Of a DNA stretch of 64,000 nucleotides, positions 50,744 through 60,075 are shown in pieces. Location: the NCBI RefSeq assembly GCF_000374305.1, contig NZ_KB894096.1, positions 310,001-374,000 on the forward strand, written 5' to 3'. Under the pieces are notes generated by a model. The model searched no databases. It was given only the letters and a program-made list of their open reading frames with translations, and was not told the DNA's origin. Origin of the DNA: Actinomadura flavalba DSM 45200. Lineage in GTDB: Bacteria > Actinomycetota > Actinomycetes > Streptosporangiales > Streptosporangiaceae. Positions within the stretch are counted from its first letter, which is position 1, and each line of letters opens with the position of its first letter. Position numbers and translations under genes: made by a program.

Positions 50744-51756
50744 GCCTCGTTCGCCTTCTCGCCGGTGGCCGCGCCCGCGTGCAGGGCGCGCTTGAGGTGC
50801 TGGATGACGGCCTCGCGCAGGTCGGGCGGGTCGAGCACGACGACGTCGGCGGCGAACCGCGCCAGGTAGGGCGCGAACCAGTCGGCGTCGCGGAAGGTCA
50901 GGGTGGCCTCGTCCCACTCGCCGCCGGGCAGGGGGCGGACCTCGCTCGCCCAGCGGCGCGGGCCGTGCGCGGCGCCGGCGCGCAGCCGGACGGTCGCCGG
51001 GCGGGGCTCGGCCTGCGCGTCGGGGGTGGCGAACGCCAGCGCCCGCACGTCCACGCCGTCCGGCACGGTGACGCTGCCGGGCGGCCCGTCCGGGGCGACG
51101 TCGCCGATGATGCGGCTGAGGCGGAACACGCGGCTCTCGCCCCGGTCGCGGTCGTGGCCGACGACGTACCAGCGGCCCCGCCGCGACACCACGCCCCACG
51201 GCTCCAGGTGGCGGCGCGCCGCCGCCGTGCGGCCCACGCCCTGGTAGGTGAACGTCACCGGGCGGCCGTCGCGGACGGCCTCCCACAGCGGCGGGAATGC
51301 CGGGTCGCCGGTGTCGACGCGCGGCTCGATGCCGAGTGCGGGCGCCGCGTCGGGCACCGAACCGGTCTCGACGCCGGCGGCGCGCAGCTTCAGCAGGGCG
51401 CCCGACACCGCGTCGGCCATGCTGGCGCGCTGCCACACCCGCGCCGCCAGGTTCAGCACCGCCGCCTCGTCGGGCGTCAGGTGCAGCTCGGGAAGCTCGT
51501 AGTCCTGCGGGGGGATGCGGTAGCCGATCTCCTCACCGCCGCCGCCGGACACGTCGCTGCCGACCTCCAGGGGGACGCCCAGCTCGCGCAGTTCCTCCTT
51601 GTCGCGCTCGAACATCCGCTTGAACGCCTCGGCGCCGTCCGGGTAGCCCGGGACGGCGCGGCGGATCTGCTCGGCCGTGAGGAACCGGCGGGTGGCGAGC
51701 AGGCACACCACCAGGTTGAGCAGGCGCTCGGTCTTGCGCCGTGACACCCTCGCCAC
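50740..51756 (-). CDS. pafB: WYL-domain regulator PafB
   Basis: 338 residues. N-terminal HTH (TERLLNLVVCLLATRRFLTA, then KRMFERDKEELRELG), a WYL domain with RPVTFTYQGVG and GRWYVVGHDRDRGESRVFRLSRI, and a WCX-like tail. It is the PafC partner. GTG start. It is divergent from the DUF3866 gene with 65 bp between. Confidence 0.93.
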   Translation of the reverse strand: MARVSRRKTERLLNLVVCLLATRRFLTAEQIRRAVPGYPDGAEAFKRMFERDKEELRELGVPLEVGSDVSGGGGEEIGYRIPPQDYELPELHLTPDEAAVLNLAARVWQRASMADAVSGALLKLRAAGVETGSVPDAAPALGIEPRVDTGDPAFPPLWEAVRDGRPVTFTYQGVGRTAAARRHLEPWGVVSRRGRWYVVGHDRDRGESRVFRLSRIIGDVAPDGPPGSVTVPDGVDVRALAFATPDAQAEPRPATVRLRAGAAHGPRRWASEVRPLPGGEWDEATLTFRDADWFAPYLARFAADVVVLDPPDLREAVIQHLKRALHAGAATGEKANEA

Positions 51757-51821
51757 CCTCTTCCGTGTGTTTCGCGCCGACGCGGCACGGTCTCCCGGGA
51801 AGGACGCTACCGTTTTCCGCT

Positions 51822-52901
51822 GTGATCCGATGGCGAGAAGGCACGGTAGAACGCGTCCGGCGGGAATGGCCGGGGGCGGTGGAACTGGACGTCGTGATCG
51901 GGGGCGACGGCGCGCACCGCGCCCTCGCCTATCCCGCCCTGGTGGGGCGGCCCGAGCCGGGCGACACCGTCCTGCTCAACACTACGGCCTTGGCGATGGG
52001 TCTGGGGACCGGCGGCTACGCGATGGTGGTGGCGGTCCCCGACCGGCTGCCGCCCGACCCGCCCGGACCCGGCCACCTGGTCAAGGCCCGCTACACGCCG
52101 CTCCAGGCGACCGTCCTCGGCGTGGACGAGCAGGACTCCCCGCACCACGCGGTGCTGCGCGACGCCGACTCCCTGGACGGCGCCCCGGTGATCGTCGCCG
52201 ACCTGCACTCGGCGCTGCCGCCGATCCTGGCCGGGCTGCTGGCCGCGCGGCCCGGCACCCGCGTCGTCTACGTCATGCCGGACGGCGGCGCGCTGCCCGC
52301 CTGGTTCTCGATGTCGATCGCGCGGCTCCGCGAGGCGGGGGCGCTGGCGGCGACCGTGACGACCGGGCAGGCGTTCGGCGGCGACCTGGAGGCCGTCACC
52401 GTGCACACCGGGCTGCTCGCGGCGCGGCTCGTGCTGGACGCCGAGGTCATCGTCGTCGCGCAGGGGCCCGGGAACCTGGGCACCGGCACCCGCTGGGGGT
52501 TCTCCGGCGTGACCGCCGGTGAGGCCGTCAACGCCGCCGCCGTCCTGGCGGGCCGCCCCGTCGCCTCGCTGCGCGTCAGCGAGGGCGACCTGCGCGAGCG
52601 GCACATCGGCGTCTCCCACCACAGCGTCACCGCCTACGGGCGGGTGGCGCTGGCGCGCGCCGACGTGCCGGTGCCCGAGCTGGGCGGCCCGTTCGGCGCC
52701 CGGGTGGCGGCCGAGGCCGCCGTGCTCGGCGACCGCCACACGCTCGTCCCGGTCGGCGTCGAGGGCCTGCGCGAGGTGCTGGCCGCCGCCGAGCGCGACT
52801 GGGGGGTGCGGCTGTCCACGATGGGCCGCCGCCTGGACCAGGACCTGGCCTACTTCCTCACGGCCGCCGCGGCCGGACGGCACGCCGCCGCGCTGCTCTG
52901 A
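51822..52901 (+). CDS. DUF3866 family protein
   Basis: 359 residues from a GTG that follows a TACCGT -10 by 8 bp (probably leaderless). Conserved blocks include VLLNTTALAMGLGTGGYAMV, VIVADLHSALPPILAG and VVAQGPGNLGTGTRWGFSG. DUF3866 proteins are uncharacterised and frequently neighbour pafBC. No membrane segment. Its last 52 bp overlap the convergent DUF3291 gene. Confidence 0.85.
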   Translation: MIRWREGTVERVRREWPGAVELDVVIGGDGAHRALAYPALVGRPEPGDTVLLNTTALAMGLGTGGYAMVVAVPDRLPPDPPGPGHLVKARYTPLQATVLGVDEQDSPHHAVLRDADSLDGAPVIVADLHSALPPILAGLLAARPGTRVVYVMPDGGALPAWFSMSIARLREAGALAATVTTGQAFGGDLEAVTVHTGLLAARLVLDAEVIVVAQGPGNLGTGTRWGFSGVTAGEAVNAAAVLAGRPVASLRVSEGDLRERHIGVSHHSVTAYGRVALARADVPVPELGGPFGARVAAEAAVLGDRHTLVPVGVEGLREVLAAAERDWGVRLSTMGRRLDQDLAYFLTAAAAGRHAAALL

Positions 52902-53365
52902 CCACCGGCCCGGGCGGCCTCCTCCGGAGTGGCCATCGTCTGGAACGTGAACGCGCGCGGCGTCGGGCCGTGCTCGCGCAGCAGCGTCAGCCGCTCCATG
53001 CCCTCGGCGACCGTCGGGACGTGCCCGGCGGGAATCCACCACAGCACCAGGTGCGCCGCCGCCGGAGGGGCGAACCACTCGCGGCGGCGGCGCATGGCGT
53101 CCAGGTGCCCGCTGCGGTAGACGAACTCCCACAGCGCGTCGCGGCTCTCCCACACCGAGAAGTTGACGATGACGTCGTCCCCGGCGGGACGCAGAGCGGT
53201 GGCGTCCGCGGCGCCGTCCTCGACGAGCCGCCACACGAAGCCGGGGGCGGCGTCGGCGAGCGCATTGACGGGGCCGACGAGCGCGACGAACTCGGCCATG
53301 CGGGGATCGTCGAGGGGGTGCCGGAGGGGGGCGACGTTGAACTGGGCCAGGTGGTGTTCGGGCAT
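52850..53365 (-). CDS. DUF3291 domain protein
   Basis: 171 residues. The dimeric alpha-beta barrel-like DUF3291 domain is clear: HLAQFNVAPLRHPLDDPRM, NFSVWESRDALWEFVYRSGH and the WW-containing HLVLWWIPAGHVPTVAEG. Monooxygenase-like folds of this kind often bind haem or small aromatics; the activity here is unknown. Its 3' end is antisense to the DUF3866 coding end. The HTH regulator gene lies 32 bp upstream on the same strand. Confidence 0.85.
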   Translation of the reverse strand: MPEHHLAQFNVAPLRHPLDDPRMAEFVALVGPVNALADAAPGFVWRLVEDGAADATALRPAGDDVIVNFSVWESRDALWEFVYRSGHLDAMRRRREWFAPPAAAHLVLWWIPAGHVPTVAEGMERLTLLREHGPTPRAFTFQTMATPEEAARAGGQSSAAACRPAAAAVRK

Positions 53366-53397
53366 GGGGCCACCCCATCACGGCCCGGCCTTCTAAG

Positions 53398-54036
53398 TCA
53401 ATCTTTATTGTTTTTAGAGAGGGCGACGCAGCACAGCCCCGGCCGCGCGTCCATCCGCACCGCCACCTCCCCGCCCTCCAGCAACCCCTCCAGCAATGCC
53501 AGATTCATCCCGCACACCAGCGGAGGGAACTCCTCGGCCAGCACATGGAACGGGCAGTTGCGCAGCCGCAGCACCTCCCCGTCCGGGAACGGCTCATAGC
53601 CGCGCGCCGCCAGCAGCTCCGCCGCCGCGCCCAGATCCGCGCACGGCCCCGCCGCCAGCTCCCGGCCCCGCGCCCGCGCCGCGTCCTGGAGCGGCCCGTC
53701 CAGCCCCGCCCCCTCGACCGCCTCCGCCAGCACCGACGCCGCCGTCCGGTAATCGCGCGGCGGCAGCGACACGCCCCGCTCCCCCGCCGCCCGCCGGTAC
53801 ACCTTCGCCGGACGCCCCGCGCCCGGCCCCGACCGCCCCGACAACCGCCGCGACGCCGTCTCCAGCAGCCCCGCCTCCGCCAGCCGGTCCAGATGGAACG
53901 CCGCCAGCGTCCGCGTCACCCCGGCGGCCTCCGCCGCCTCGTTCCGCCCCACCTCGCGGCCCTGCCCCACCACGAACGTGTACAGCCGCCGCCGCACCGG
54001 GTCCTGCAACAGGCCGATCGCCTCGATGTCCTCCAC
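53398..54036 (-). CDS. HTH regulator with C-terminal cysteines (SufR-like)
   Basis: 212 residues, GTG start. Winged HTH in 5-70 (LLQDPVRRRLYTFVVGQGREV, then TRTLAAFHLDRLAEAGLLE). The C-terminal half has LRNCPFHVLAEEFPPLVCGMN and RPGLCCVAL: four cysteines arranged like those that hold an iron-sulphur cluster in SufR-type repressors. It precedes the DUF3291 gene by 32 bp and probably controls that operon in response to iron-sulphur or redox state. It might instead bind a metal. Confidence 0.8.
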   Translation of the reverse strand: MEDIEAIGLLQDPVRRRLYTFVVGQGREVGRNEAAEAAGVTRTLAAFHLDRLAEAGLLETASRRLSGRSGPGAGRPAKVYRRAAGERGVSLPPRDYRTAASVLAEAVEGAGLDGPLQDAARARGRELAAGPCADLGAAAELLAARGYEPFPDGEVLRLRNCPFHVLAEEFPPLVCGMNLALLEGLLEGGEVAVRMDARPGLCCVALSKNNKD

Positions 54037-54076
54037 CTGGGCATTCTAAGAACGACCCGGCCGCGCCCGGAACACG

Positions 54077-55066
54077 TCAGTGCGCGCCCAGCACGTCCAC
54101 CACGAACACCAGCGTGTCGGTCTTGCGCAACTTGAACCGCTGCTCCCGCCACGGCGCCTTCCCCAGCGCCGGCGGCACCACCACCAGCACCCGCGAACCG
54201 ACCTTCTGCCCCTGCAAACCCCGGTCCAGGCCCTGCACCAGCTCCTCGCCGCCGATCACCGCCGTGTGCAGCTCACCGTCCGCCCACGACGACCCCAGCA
54301 CCTTCCCGTCCCGCCAGTTCATCAACTGGTACTGAAGGACCGCGAGCTGCCCCTTCTTCAACGGAGCACCCGACCCCTGCACCAGCGGACGCACCGTCAG
54401 GCCCTTCGGCGGCGCCGACCTCGGCATCGTCACCGGCACCGGCCGCCCCGCCACCGGCTCCCCCACCACCGGCAACCGCGCGTCCCCCGCCGCCCGCACC
54501 GGCCCCTTCACACCCGACGCGCGGGCGTACGAACCCAGCACGTCCAGCACGTACACCAGCGTGTCGCCGCCGTTCACCTGAAGCTCGGGGAACCCCTTCG
54601 CCCCGTACCCGTCCTTCGGCGGAACCCGCGCCACCACCCGCGACCCCGCCGCCACACCCTCCAGCGCCCGGTCCAGCCCCGGCACGACCTTCCCGAGCTG
54701 GAACCGCTCGGGCACCCGCGCGTCGAACGAACTCGCCAGCAGCCGGTGCCCCGAACCGTTCCACCGGTACCCGACGTAGTTCGCCACGACCAGATCGCCC
54801 TTGGCGACCTTGCGGCCCTCGCCCTTCTCCAGGGTCTTCACCGCGAACCCGTCCTCGGGCTCGGTGTCCTTGGGGAACGTCACCTTCGGCGCCGCGCCCC
54901 GGTCGCCCTTCACCTCGACCTGCACGTCGCCGCCGCTCGAACACCCGCCCGCCACCAGACCCGCCGCCAGCACCAGCGCCAGCGCGCCCGCCGAACCCGG
55001 ACGGACACCGGCGCGCGGCCGGACCCGCGCAGAGAACGGACGCGACACGGGGGCGAAGCGGCGCAT
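54077..55066 (-). CDS. Twin-FKBP peptidyl-prolyl isomerase lipoprotein
   Basis: 329 residues. A basic head, a signal helix (GALALVLAAGLVAGGC) with lipobox VAGGC (Cys about 42), then two FKBP domains: about 75-180 (GDLVVANYVGYRWNG; VVPGLDRALEGVAAGSRVV; YVLDVLGS) and about 220-329 (GQLAVLQYQLMNWRDG; LVQGLDRGLQGQKVGSRVL; FVVDVLGAH). It should fold exported proteins at the membrane. It lies next to pafA on the same strand; single-domain forms in this position are the usual state. Confidence 0.88.
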   Translation of the reverse strand: MRRFAPVSRPFSARVRPRAGVRPGSAGALALVLAAGLVAGGCSSGGDVQVEVKGDRGAAPKVTFPKDTEPEDGFAVKTLEKGEGRKVAKGDLVVANYVGYRWNGSGHRLLASSFDARVPERFQLGKVVPGLDRALEGVAAGSRVVARVPPKDGYGAKGFPELQVNGGDTLVYVLDVLGSYARASGVKGPVRAAGDARLPVVGEPVAGRPVPVTMPRSAPPKGLTVRPLVQGSGAPLKKGQLAVLQYQLMNWRDGKVLGSSWADGELHTAVIGGEELVQGLDRGLQGQKVGSRVLVVVPPALGKAPWREQRFKLRKTDTLVFVVDVLGAH

Positions 55067-55155
55067 ACTGGTCCTTCGGGGGTGGTGAGCGCGATGTGTG
55101 CGCGCTCACCCTACCCCGCAGGTGAGGGACAGGTGACCCCTCGGTAGGTACCGCC

Positions 55156-56514
55156 TCACATCCCCGCGATCAGCTTGTCGACGCGCTCGTCCACCGAACG
55201 GAACGGGTCCTTGCACAGCACCGTCCGCTGCGCCTGGTCGTTCAGCTTCAGATGCACCCAGTCCACCGTGAAGTCACGGCGCTTCTCCTGCGCCTTGCGG
55301 ATGAACTCCCCGCGCAGCCGCGCCCGCGTCGTCTGCGGCGGCACCGACTTGGCCTCGAAGATGTCCAGATCACGCGAGACGCGCTCCACCGAACCCTTCT
55401 TCTCCAGCAGGTAGTACAACCCCCGCCCCCGGTGCACGTCGTGATACGCCAGATCGAGCTGCGCCACCCGCGGCGACGACAACGGCAGATCGTACTTGCG
55501 CCGGTACCGCTCGATGAGCTGGTACTTCGTCACCCAGTCGATCTCCCGCGCCACCAGATCCAGATCACCGGTCTCCACCGCGCGCAGCGTCCGCTCCCAC
55601 AGGTCCAGCACCCGCTTGGACGTCGGATCGCCGCCCCGCCGGTCCACGAAGTCCTTCGCCTTGGAGAAGTACTCCTTCTGGATCTCCAGCGAACTCGCCT
55701 CGCGGCCGTTGGCCAGCCGCACCTTCCGGCGGCCCGTCATGTCATGGCTGACCTCGCGGATCGCGCGGATCGGGTTCTCCAGCGTCAGATCCCGCAGCAC
55801 CACCCCGGCCTCGATCATCCGCAGCACCAGATCGGTCGCCCCGACCTTCAGCAGCATCGTGGTCTCGCTCATGTTCGAGTCGCCCACGATCACGTGCAGC
55901 CGCCGGAACCGCTCGGCGTCCGCGTGCGGCTCGTCCCGCGTGTTGATGATCGGCCGCGACCGCGTCGTCGCCGACGACACGCCCTCCCAGATGTGCTCCG
56001 CCCGCTGCGACACGCAGTACACCGCGCCGCGCGGCGTCTGGAGCACCTTGCCGGCGCCGCAGATGATCTGCCGCGTCACCAGGTACGGGATGAGCACGTC
56101 CGCCAGGCGTCCGAACTCGCCGTGCCGCCCCACCAGATAGTTCTCGTGGCAGCCATACGAATTGCCTGCCGAGTCGGTGTTGTTCTTGAACAGGTAGATG
56201 TCGCCGGCGATGCCCTCCTCGCGCAGCCGGCGCTCCGCGTCCACGAGCAGACCCTCCAGGATCCGCTCCCCCGCCTTGTCGTGCGTCACCAGATCCACGA
56301 CGCTGTCGCACTCCGGCGTCGCGTACTCGGGGTGGCTGCCCACGTCCAGGTACAGCCGCGCCCCGTTCCGCAGGAACACGTTGCTGGAACGACCCCACGA
56401 CACCACCCGGCGGAACAGATAGCGGGCCACCTCATCCGGTGACAACCGCCGCTGCCCGCGGAAGGTGCACGTCACGCCGTACTCGTTCTCAAGCCCGAAG
56501 ATGCGCCTGTCCAC
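55156..56514 (-). CDS. pafA: Pup-protein ligase PafA
   Basis: 452 residues. Glutamine-synthetase-like ligase: [12 protein letters not shown] start with the metal-binding Glu, [17 protein letters not shown] with the catalytic Asp, YKNNTD-type [18 protein letters not shown] and [18 protein letters not shown]. It lacks the Dop loop. It joins the C-terminal Glu of Pup to substrate lysines. GTG start. Its promoter region carries the dispersed palindrome copy 6 (56660-56678). Confidence 0.96.
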   Translation of the reverse strand: MDRRIFGLENEYGVTCTFRGQRRLSPDEVARYLFRRVVSWGRSSNVFLRNGARLYLDVGSHPEYATPECDSVVDLVTHDKAGERILEGLLVDAERRLREEGIAGDIYLFKNNTDSAGNSYGCHENYLVGRHGEFGRLADVLIPYLVTRQIICGAGKVLQTPRGAVYCVSQRAEHIWEGVSSATTRSRPIINTRDEPHADAERFRRLHVIVGDSNMSETTMLLKVGATDLVLRMIEAGVVLRDLTLENPIRAIREVSHDMTGRRKVRLANGREASSLEIQKEYFSKAKDFVDRRGGDPTSKRVLDLWERTLRAVETGDLDLVAREIDWVTKYQLIERYRRKYDLPLSSPRVAQLDLAYHDVHRGRGLYYLLEKKGSVERVSRDLDIFEAKSVPPQTTRARLRGEFIRKAQEKRRDFTVDWVHLKLNDQAQRTVLCKDPFRSVDERVDKLIAGM

Positions 56515-56690
56515 ACCCCGACCCTATGCGGCCGGGGCCCGTCTTGGCAGTCTCCCGAGCCCCCTAATTCCCCACCTCGCGTTCCCGCCCGCGCGGTGCG
56601 TCGCGGCTCCCCCGTCCCCTGTGCACTAAACCTTGGGAAACGGGGGAAAATGACCGACGCCTTTACGTTGTAGATCACGTGATGGGCACG

Positions 56691-56726
56691 AAAAAGCCCG
56701 CCACGGCCACCCCGGCCGCAGCGGGC
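56691..56726 (-). terminator. Rho-independent terminator of prcBA
   Basis: Read on the minus strand: GCGGGC, inner pairs CGGCC/GGCCG, GCCCGC then TTTTT. It ends the prcBA transcript 5 bp after the prcA stop. Directly beyond it, at 56660-56678, lies CCTTTAC-GTT-GTAGATCAC, dispersed palindrome copy 6. Confidence 0.88.
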
Positions 56727-56730
56727 CCCC

Positions 56731-57426
56731 TCACGACGCGCTCTGCGCCAGCAACTCCTCGATCCGCGCCGCCGGCAACCGCCGGAACAGCCGATGCTCC
56801 CGATGACGATCCAGCACCGCCACCTCCAGCGACGCCGCCACCAGCCGCCGATCCGCGTCCTGCGCCTCCAGCGCCCGCACCGCCGTCCGCAACGCGTCCG
56901 GCAACGCCGCACCCTCGCGGTACGCGTCCTTCAACGACTGCGCCACCGCCTCCGCCTGACCGCCCATCGCCACATAACCATGCTCGTCGGCCACCGAACC
57001 GTCGAACGTCAACCGGTAGATCTGATCGGTGTCCGCGTCCTCACCGACCTCCGCCACCACCAGCTCGACCTCGTACGGCTTGTTGGTCTCCGTGAAGATC
57101 GTCCCCAGCGACTGCGCGTACACGTTCGCCAGCCCCCGCGCCGTCACATCACGCCGGTCGTACTGGTACCCGTTCACATCCGCGTACCGCACACCGCCCA
57201 GCCGCAGATTCTCGAACTCGTTGTACTTCCCCACCGCCGCGAACGCGATCCGGTCATAGATCTCGCTGATCTTGTGCAGCGCCCGCGACGGATTGTCCGC
57301 CACGAACAGAATGCCGTCCGCATACTGGAGCACCACCACACTGCGGCCCCGCGCGATCCCCTTCCGCGCGTAGTCCGCCTTGTCCTTCATCTGCTGTTCA
57401 GGCGACACATAGAACGGCATCGACAC
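56731..57426 (-). CDS. prcA: Proteasome alpha subunit PrcA
   Basis: 231 residues. N-terminal gate sequence [20 protein letters not shown], then the Ntn fold without a catalytic Thr ([35 protein letters not shown]). It forms the outer rings that gate the 20S core and dock ARC. GTG at 57426 is spaced better from GAAGGGA than the ATG at 57420. It follows prcB by 15 bp. Confidence 0.96.
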   Translation of the reverse strand: MSMPFYVSPEQQMKDKADYARKGIARGRSVVVLQYADGILFVADNPSRALHKISEIYDRIAFAAVGKYNEFENLRLGGVRYADVNGYQYDRRDVTARGLANVYAQSLGTIFTETNKPYEVELVVAEVGEDADTDQIYRLTFDGSVADEHGYVAMGGQAEAVAQSLKDAYREGAALPDALRTAVRALEAQDADRRLVAASLEVAVLDRHREHRLFRRLPAARIEELLAQSAS

Positions 57427-57441
57427 CGGTCTGGTTCCCTT

Positions 57442-58290
57442 CTATCGCAGCGGGGCGGACGGCCCGCCCGGCGACTCATGACGTGCCTCGACGACCGAAC
57501 GCGCCAACGCGCCCACATCGTCCTCACCGAACCGGCGATACCCCTCCGACGTCACCGCCGCCACCACCGGGAAGATTCCCCGCGTCAGATCAGGGCCACC
57601 CGTCGCCGAATCATCGTCCGCCGCGTCGTACAACGCCTGCACGCACACCAGCGCCGCGTCCTCCGCCGACAACTCCGGCCGGTACAGCTTCTTCAGCGAA
57701 CCCCGCGCGAACACCGAACCCGAACCGATCGCATGGAACTCCCGCTCCTCGTACCGGCCGCCCGCCGGGTCGTACGAGAAGATCCGGCCCACGTCCCGCG
57801 CCTCGTCATACCCCGCGAACAACGGCACCACCGCCAGCCCCTGCATCGCCAGACCCAGGTTCCCGCGCACCATCGTCGCCAGCCGGTTCGCCTTGCCCTC
57901 CACCGACAGCGTCCGGCCCTCACGCTTCTCGTAATGCTCCAGCTCCACCTGGAACAACCGGACCATCTCGATCCCCAGCCCGGCCGTCCCCGCGATCGCG
58001 ATCGCCGAGAACTCGTCCGCCCGGAACACCTTCTCGATGTCCCGCTGCGCGATCACGTTCCCCGACGTCGCCCGCCGGTCACCCGCCATCACCACGCCGC
58101 CCGCGAACGTCACCGCCACGATCGTCGTGCCATGCGGAATCTCGTCCCCCGCCGTCACCGCGCGCGGCAACGACCGGCCGCCCGGCAGCAGCTCCGGCGA
58201 ATACCCGCCCAGGAACTCCGAGAACGAAGACGTGTCCGGACTGGCGAACAGCCCGGCCAACCGTCCGGAATGCGGATCGTGCGACGCCAC
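57442..58290 (-). CDS. prcB: Proteasome beta subunit PrcB
   Basis: About 282 residues. A propeptide of about 50 residues ends at IPHG; the mature chain begins [20 protein letters not shown] with the N-terminal catalytic Thr, and [18 protein letters not shown] carries the second active-site region. The GTG at 58290 has AAGGAG 4 nt upstream; an in-frame GTG at 58311 lies ahead of that site. It forms the proteolytic inner rings. Confidence 0.95.
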   Translation of the reverse strand: MASHDPHSGRLAGLFASPDTSSFSEFLGGYSPELLPGGRSLPRAVTAGDEIPHGTTIVAVTFAGGVVMAGDRRATSGNVIAQRDIEKVFRADEFSAIAIAGTAGLGIEMVRLFQVELEHYEKREGRTLSVEGKANRLATMVRGNLGLAMQGLAVVPLFAGYDEARDVGRIFSYDPAGGRYEEREFHAIGSGSVFARGSLKKLYRPELSAEDAALVCVQALYDAADDDSATGGPDLTRGIFPVVAAVTSEGYRRFGEDDVGALARSVVEARHESPGGPSAPLR

Positions 58291-58429
58291 GCGACTCCTT
58301 CCCTCCACCACGGCACCGGCCCGGCCCGAAGGACCCGGACGGCGCTGACCCTCCCGACCCTACTGTTCAACGACGCCCCACCGCATGCCACCCGAACCCG
58401 GATCAGCCCACGGCGAACCGCACCCCCGC

Positions 58430-59548
58430 TCACACGGCGCCGGCCGGGACCTTGATCCACCCTTCGCGCGGACCCTCGGCCTCACGGACACCCAGACGCG
58501 CCTCGGCGTCCGCCCTGCGGACCCCGGCCCAGTCGGACACCGCCGCCGGATCGACGTCCGGGACCGTGAACGACAGACGAGTGCCGCCCGCCTCCGTCGC
58601 GACCTCGGACACCAACGTCTGCGACAGATAGGCGGCGGCGCGGCGCAAGACGGCCGGATCGTCACGGAGCTGCCCCATGCCCGTGTTGCAACCGCCACAG
58701 AGCAGACCGCGCAGGGCGCCCGTGCTGTGGCAGTGGTCGACATTGTCGCCGGGACGGTCGCAGCAGATCGCGCACAGGCCCTTCTGGAGCCCGTGCAAGG
58801 CCAGAACATGCCGTCCGCCGAGGACCCGGCGGTGTCGTAGATCCTCGGGGCCGGCGACCACGGAATCCGCCCGCTGCGGGAATGACGAGACGAGCCTTCG
58901 GAGCGTTGGGAGATCGAGGTTCGCCGTTCCGAGTTCGAGACGCAGCAGGTCCGCGAACCAGGTCCGGTTCTCGAGATAGTCGGCGGCTTCGGTGATCCGC
59001 CAGATGTCGTCGTCGAACTGCCCGAGCCCACCGTTGCACGGGAAGCACAGCACGCCGCGGAAGCGCCGCGTCACGTGATCGTGGTCGACATGGACCGGGG
59101 CGGCGTCCAGGCACACTACGCAGACGCCGCCCTGCCTCCGGACCACCTGGTCGACCTCGGACTCGGTCAGGCCGTACCTGAGCTTGAGCAGGTAGTTGCG
59201 TTCCGAGCCGTGGTTCTTTCTCCGGTTCTCCGCTGTCGCCTTGGTGTGGCATGGCTTGCAGTATGCGGTGAGGCCGGACTTTTCGGCCTTATTACGCCCG
59301 AAGTTGGCTGTGGGTTGCGCCTTCTCGCAGCGTGGGCAGTATTTCATGCCTTCCGGGAGCGACTGTCGGGGTTTGAACGGTCTTGTCTGTTTGCCCTGAC
59401 TCGCCTGCTTGCCACGATAGGAGGCGGCGTTGCGTTTGCCGAAGCAGTCCTTGCAATAGAGAGCGCGGCCGTCTGGGGATGCCTTGCTCTTCCAGAAGGC
59501 AGAGTGGGGCTTGATCTGGTCGCAGTCTCGGCATCTTTTGGCTTCCAC
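58430..59548 (-). CDS. Tandem endonuclease VII-like protein in the proteasome locus
   Basis: 372 residues. Two Zn-ribbon-like units at the N-terminus (CRDCDQIKPHSAFWKSKA ... YCKDC; YCPRCEKAQPTANFGRNKA ... YCKPC), then two T4 endonuclease VII-type His-Me finger domains: about 135-180 (CVVCLDAAPVHVDHDH ... CFPCNGGLGQFDDD) and about 250-295 (CAICCDRPGDNVDHCH ... CGGCNTGMGQLRDD). Each keeps the VDHxH active site and four zinc Cys. T4 endo VII resolves branched DNA. The 5' half is visibly AT-richer than its neighbours. It lies between pup and prcB. Confidence 0.88.
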   Translation of the reverse strand: MEAKRCRDCDQIKPHSAFWKSKASPDGRALYCKDCFGKRNAASYRGKQASQGKQTRPFKPRQSLPEGMKYCPRCEKAQPTANFGRNKAEKSGLTAYCKPCHTKATAENRRKNHGSERNYLLKLRYGLTESEVDQVVRRQGGVCVVCLDAAPVHVDHDHVTRRFRGVLCFPCNGGLGQFDDDIWRITEAADYLENRTWFADLLRLELGTANLDLPTLRRLVSSFPQRADSVVAGPEDLRHRRVLGGRHVLALHGLQKGLCAICCDRPGDNVDHCHSTGALRGLLCGGCNTGMGQLRDDPAVLRRAAAYLSQTLVSEVATEAGGTRLSFTVPDVDPAAVSDWAGVRRADAEARLGVREAEGPREGWIKVPAGAV

Positions 59549-59617
59549 GGCTTCATGCTATGGATTTTTGCCTTTGCGTGCCGCTGATTCTCCGCCCTGA
59601 TTTTATGTCCGTTTTAG

Positions 59618-59827
59618 TCACTCTCCTCCCTTTTGGACGTAGCTGCGTACGAAGTCCTCTGCGTTCTCTTCGAGTACTTCGTCGATTTCGTCCAGAATTG
59701 AGTCGACGTCGTCGGAGAGCTTCTCGTTGCGCTCCTGGACGTCTTCGGACGTGGTGGCCTCGGTCTCCTCGACCTCGTCCGTGCGGCGGGTGGTCTGCTT
59801 CTGACCGCCGTTGTCCTTCGTGGCCAT
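59618..59827 (-). CDS. pup: Prokaryotic ubiquitin-like protein Pup
   Basis: 69 residues, acidic and disordered, ending SYVQKGGE: a C-terminal Glu, ready for PafA without deamidation. The central helix DDVDSILDEIDEVLEENAED binds the ARC coiled coil. AGGAGG precedes the ATG. It has its own upstream region, set off from dop by a terminator. Confidence 0.96.
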   Translation of the reverse strand: MATKDNGGQKQTTRRTDEVEETEATTSEDVQERNEKLSDDVDSILDEIDEVLEENAEDFVRSYVQKGGE

Positions 59828-60016
59828 CCGTACCTCCTGGATCTTGCCGGAGCCCCCAGCCTAGCGCCGTAGACCGCCGGTCAGCGGGTGGCGCGATCAG
59901 TGTCACCCGCGGGCCGGTCGGAGGGCCTGGCACGGTTATCGCCCGCACCCGGAGCGCCGAAACGGTCGAAACGGTCACGAAAGAGCGGCGGCCGGGAGCG
60001 TTTCAACGACGGCGAA

Positions 60017-60045
60017 GGCCCGTCCGGCGCGCTGCCGGACGGGCC
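60017..60045. terminator. Terminator between dop and pup
   Basis: 12-bp stem GGCCCGTCCGGC / GCCGGACGGGCC with a 5-nt loop, 31 bp after the dop stop. It uncouples dop from pup. Confidence 0.85.
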
Positions 60046-60075
60046 CTGAGCGATCTACGCTCCCGCGCGGGGCCG

